Shown here in pieces: positions 14,579-16,108 of a stretch of 16,108 nt of DNA. A program made the translations under genes and the position numbers. Source of the DNA: an uncultured Clostridia bacterium (lineage in GTDB: Bacteria > Bacillota > Clostridia > TANB77 > CAG-508); contig CANQXC010000115.1 in assembly GCA_947627785.1 (NCBI GenBank), forward strand, positions 1 to 16,108. Direction: 5' to 3'. Below the pieces are notes generated by a model. It did no database searches and was not told where the DNA came from. It saw only the letters and a program-made list of their open reading frames with translations. Numbering within the stretch: position 1 is the first letter of the stretch; every line of letters begins with the position of its first letter.

Positions 14579-15310
14579 TTATTTTTCAACTTGTATTTCA
14601 GAAATATTCCATCCTTTTATGTTACTACGTTTTATAGCTCCATAAATATTTGTTTTAATTGAAGGAATATCTTTTTGTAAATTATAAATTAAATTTTTCA
14701 TATCTTCTCTTTTAGAAACTCCATCCATTGGACAACATTTAGGCATTACTTGGATATTATGTTTCTTAATAAAAGTCTTAATACTCTTTTCAGGTGCATA
14801 AATTAATGGTCTAATTAAAGTTATACCAGACCTATCCATATAACTCTTAGGAGCAAAAGTATTAATTGAACCACCATATAATAAATTTAAGAAAAATGTT
14901 TCTAAAACATCATCTTCATTGTGACCTAAAGCAATTTTATTGCAGCCTTCACGTATTGCAACACTATTTAAAATACCTCTTCTTAAATTAGCACAAAGTG
15001 AACATGGATTTTTTTCTTTACGAATATCAAAAACAATTTCTTTTATATGTGTTTTCTCTTCAACATATTCTACGCCTATATTTTCACATGTATTTTTCAA
15101 AAATTCACTATTAAAAAAATCAAAACCAGGATTTATACTAATAGCAATTAAATCAAATTGTTTATCATAAAAGCGTTGTAAAGCTTTTAAGGACATAAGT
15201 AAAGTAATAGAATCTTTACCACCAGATAACCCTACGGCAATCTTATCTCCGGTATCTATCATATCATAATCTTGAATAGCTTTTCGTATATAACTTAGCA
15301 TACGTTGCAT
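14579..15310 (-). CDS. TtcA-family tRNA thiolation ATPase
   Basis: PP-loop ATPase of the TtcA family (tRNA 2-thiocytidine synthesis at C32, or a related tRNA thiolation). The ATP-binding SGGKDS lies at 29-34 of the 243-aa product; CSLC (C103/C106) in the segment PCSLCANLRRG and a later PKCCPMDG supply the cysteines expected for an iron-sulfur cluster, and GHNEDDVLETFFLNLLYGG is typical. I prefer the start at 15310 (MQRML): AAGGA lies nine bases before it, whereas the in-frame ATG at 15319 directly abuts the same site. Many anaerobic Firmicutes carry several TtcA-like paralogues, so the exact tRNA position is uncertain. Confidence 0.85.
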   Translation of the reverse strand: MQRMLSYIRKAIQDYDMIDTGDKIAVGLSGGKDSITLLMSLKALQRFYDKQFDLIAISINPGFDFFNSEFLKNTCENIGVEYVEEKTHIKEIVFDIRKEKNPCSLCANLRRGILNSVAIREGCNKIALGHNEDDVLETFFLNLLYGGSINTFAPKSYMDRSGITLIRPLIYAPEKSIKTFIKKHNIQVMPKCCPMDGVSKREDMKNLIYNLQKDIPSIKTNIYGAIKRSNIKGWNISEIQVEK

Positions 15311-15444
15311 AAATATCATTCCTTACATAAGATTTTAGGTTTTTTAAAAGGTTTTACCTATAAAACTTTTTTTTATTTAATATTTTTGTTTCTCTTTTGT
15401 TAATATAAACATAAAATTTAGTCATATTTTTATTGTTTAATAAT

Positions 15445-15960
15445 TTAATTAGAATTTTTTAGTTTCTTTTTAAATCTGAAAATTGATATTGTTCCAGAAA
15501 TAATTTCGAATAAATTACCTAATAAAGAAACATAAGCTCCTACAATATAATTATAAAACATATAGAAAATTGCATCAATAATAAATATATATCTTAAAAA
15601 TTGAGTATTATTTTGCCAAGTAGAAATTGTATATAATAATGTTGCAAGAACTGGAATCCAACTTAAAGGACTTTTACAATATAATAATGCTAAAAAAATT
15701 ATAATAAAAATAAAAAATAATAAAAGGCTAAAAGGATTATTTTTATTTTTTTTAGCATTTACTCCAAATACAAAGCATCTAAGAGCAGAAATTAAATCCA
15801 TTAAACAAGTTGAAAAATAACCTAATAAAAAGTATTGTATAGCAAAAAAAATATTTGCTAATAATTGAAATACTAAAATATTTGATTTTTTCTTAGCTTG
15901 TACACTACTTACCCAACTACCTAAAGCCAAAACACCAAAAATGTGTGGCAGTATATTCAT
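15445..15960 (-). CDS. YgjV-family inner membrane protein
   Basis: 171-aa very hydrophobic protein with about six membrane segments and a basic C-terminus (RFKKKLKNSN). The pattern LGSWVSSVQAKKKSNILVFQLLANIFFAIQYFLLG, split by an internal AKKNKNN loop and followed by WIPVLATLLYTISTWQ, fits the YgjV family of bacterial inner membrane proteins of unknown function. The start ATG has a GGTGAT site. It lies 125 bases upstream of ttcA on the same strand with no strong terminator between, but no functional link is known to me. Confidence 0.75.
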   Translation of the reverse strand: MNILPHIFGVLALGSWVSSVQAKKKSNILVFQLLANIFFAIQYFLLGYFSTCLMDLISALRCFVFGVNAKKNKNNPFSLLLFFIFIIIFLALLYCKSPLSWIPVLATLLYTISTWQNNTQFLRYIFIIDAIFYMFYNYIVGAYVSLLGNLFEIISGTISIFRFKKKLKNSN

Positions 15961-16108
15961 TTATAAATCACCAATCAATAATATACAATAAAAAAGAAAA
16001 AAAGTAAAGAAAAATCGAGAATTTTCATGTAATGAAAAATTTTAGAAATAATTAAGATAAAATATTTTTAAATTAGTAGATATCAAATAATTATAAAAAA
16101 TACGAACA
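15961..16108. other. Intergenic AT-rich end of window
   Basis: Nothing beyond the ygjV-like upstream region is visible. No start codon with a usable ribosome binding site leads off the right edge. Confidence 0.4.

Noticed and set aside
15311..15319. Start of the TtcA-like gene at ATG 15319
   Set aside because: The AAGGA site abuts this ATG; spacing is right for the ATG at 15310.
1..16108. CRISPR array, insertion sequence, prophage or tRNA genes
   Set aside because: No spaced short repeats beyond the two 73-bp copies, no transposase or integrase, no phage genes and no tRNA pattern seen.

Overview
The window is very AT-rich DNA from an endospore-forming Firmicute, most likely an uncultured low-GC Clostridia lineage. 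Evidence: the sporulation genes spmA, spmB, spoIIR and a SpoVB/MurJ-like flippase; AbrB; AGGAGG-type ribosome binding sites; sigma-A promoters with 17-bp spacers; arginine written mostly as AGA; and TAA as the stop codon of every gene I accept. Species cannot be fixed from this sequence alone.

Layout. 1-654: AT-rich, with one predicted 45-residue gene (minus). 655-2593: trmN6 and rsmI (plus) converge on abrB (minus) across a strong two-way terminator, the order known from Bacillus subtilis yabB-yabC-abrB. 2749-3969: spmA and spmB. 3952-4362: a strong promoter with Spo0A boxes drives a short transcript encoding a possible 36-residue peptide and ending at a terminator. 4361-7135 (minus): spoIIR, then murA and walJ. 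7389-8025: a Spo0A-box promoter and an unrecognised protein gene. 8062-9726: two copies of a 73-bp hairpin repeat flank a UDP-sugar pyrophosphorylase; a phosphohexomutase follows (to 11481). 11520-14410: a structured leader, a FemAB-like aminoacyltransferase and an overlapping flippase. 14579-15960 (minus): ttcA-like and ygjV-like genes.

Main discovery. Three genes (spmA, spoIIR and the unknown gene at 7476) are each interrupted by a +1 frameshift, and in every case the shift falls exactly on an in-frame CGG codon (3058-3060 plus; 6709-6707 minus; 7893-7895 plus). Skipping the C gives GGN (Gly) and restores the rest of the protein; in spmA and spoIIR this rebuilds the family-conserved sequences GLGNAATP and GQNWWCV. 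I find no other in-frame CGG in any gene of the window, although CGG occurs out of frame many times in intact genes. Two of the three are known sporulation genes and the third has a Spo0A-box promoter. This suggests that CGG, or CGGN, is a +1 recoding signal in this organism, perhaps an unassigned or starved codon or a quadruplet read by a Gly tRNA, possibly linked to sporulation.

Functionally the rest is housekeeping: RNA modification (TrmN6, RsmI, TtcA), cell-envelope precursor supply (MurA, hexose-1-phosphate/UDP-sugar enzymes, FemAB-like, flippase), the WalJ-type nuclease and sporulation control.
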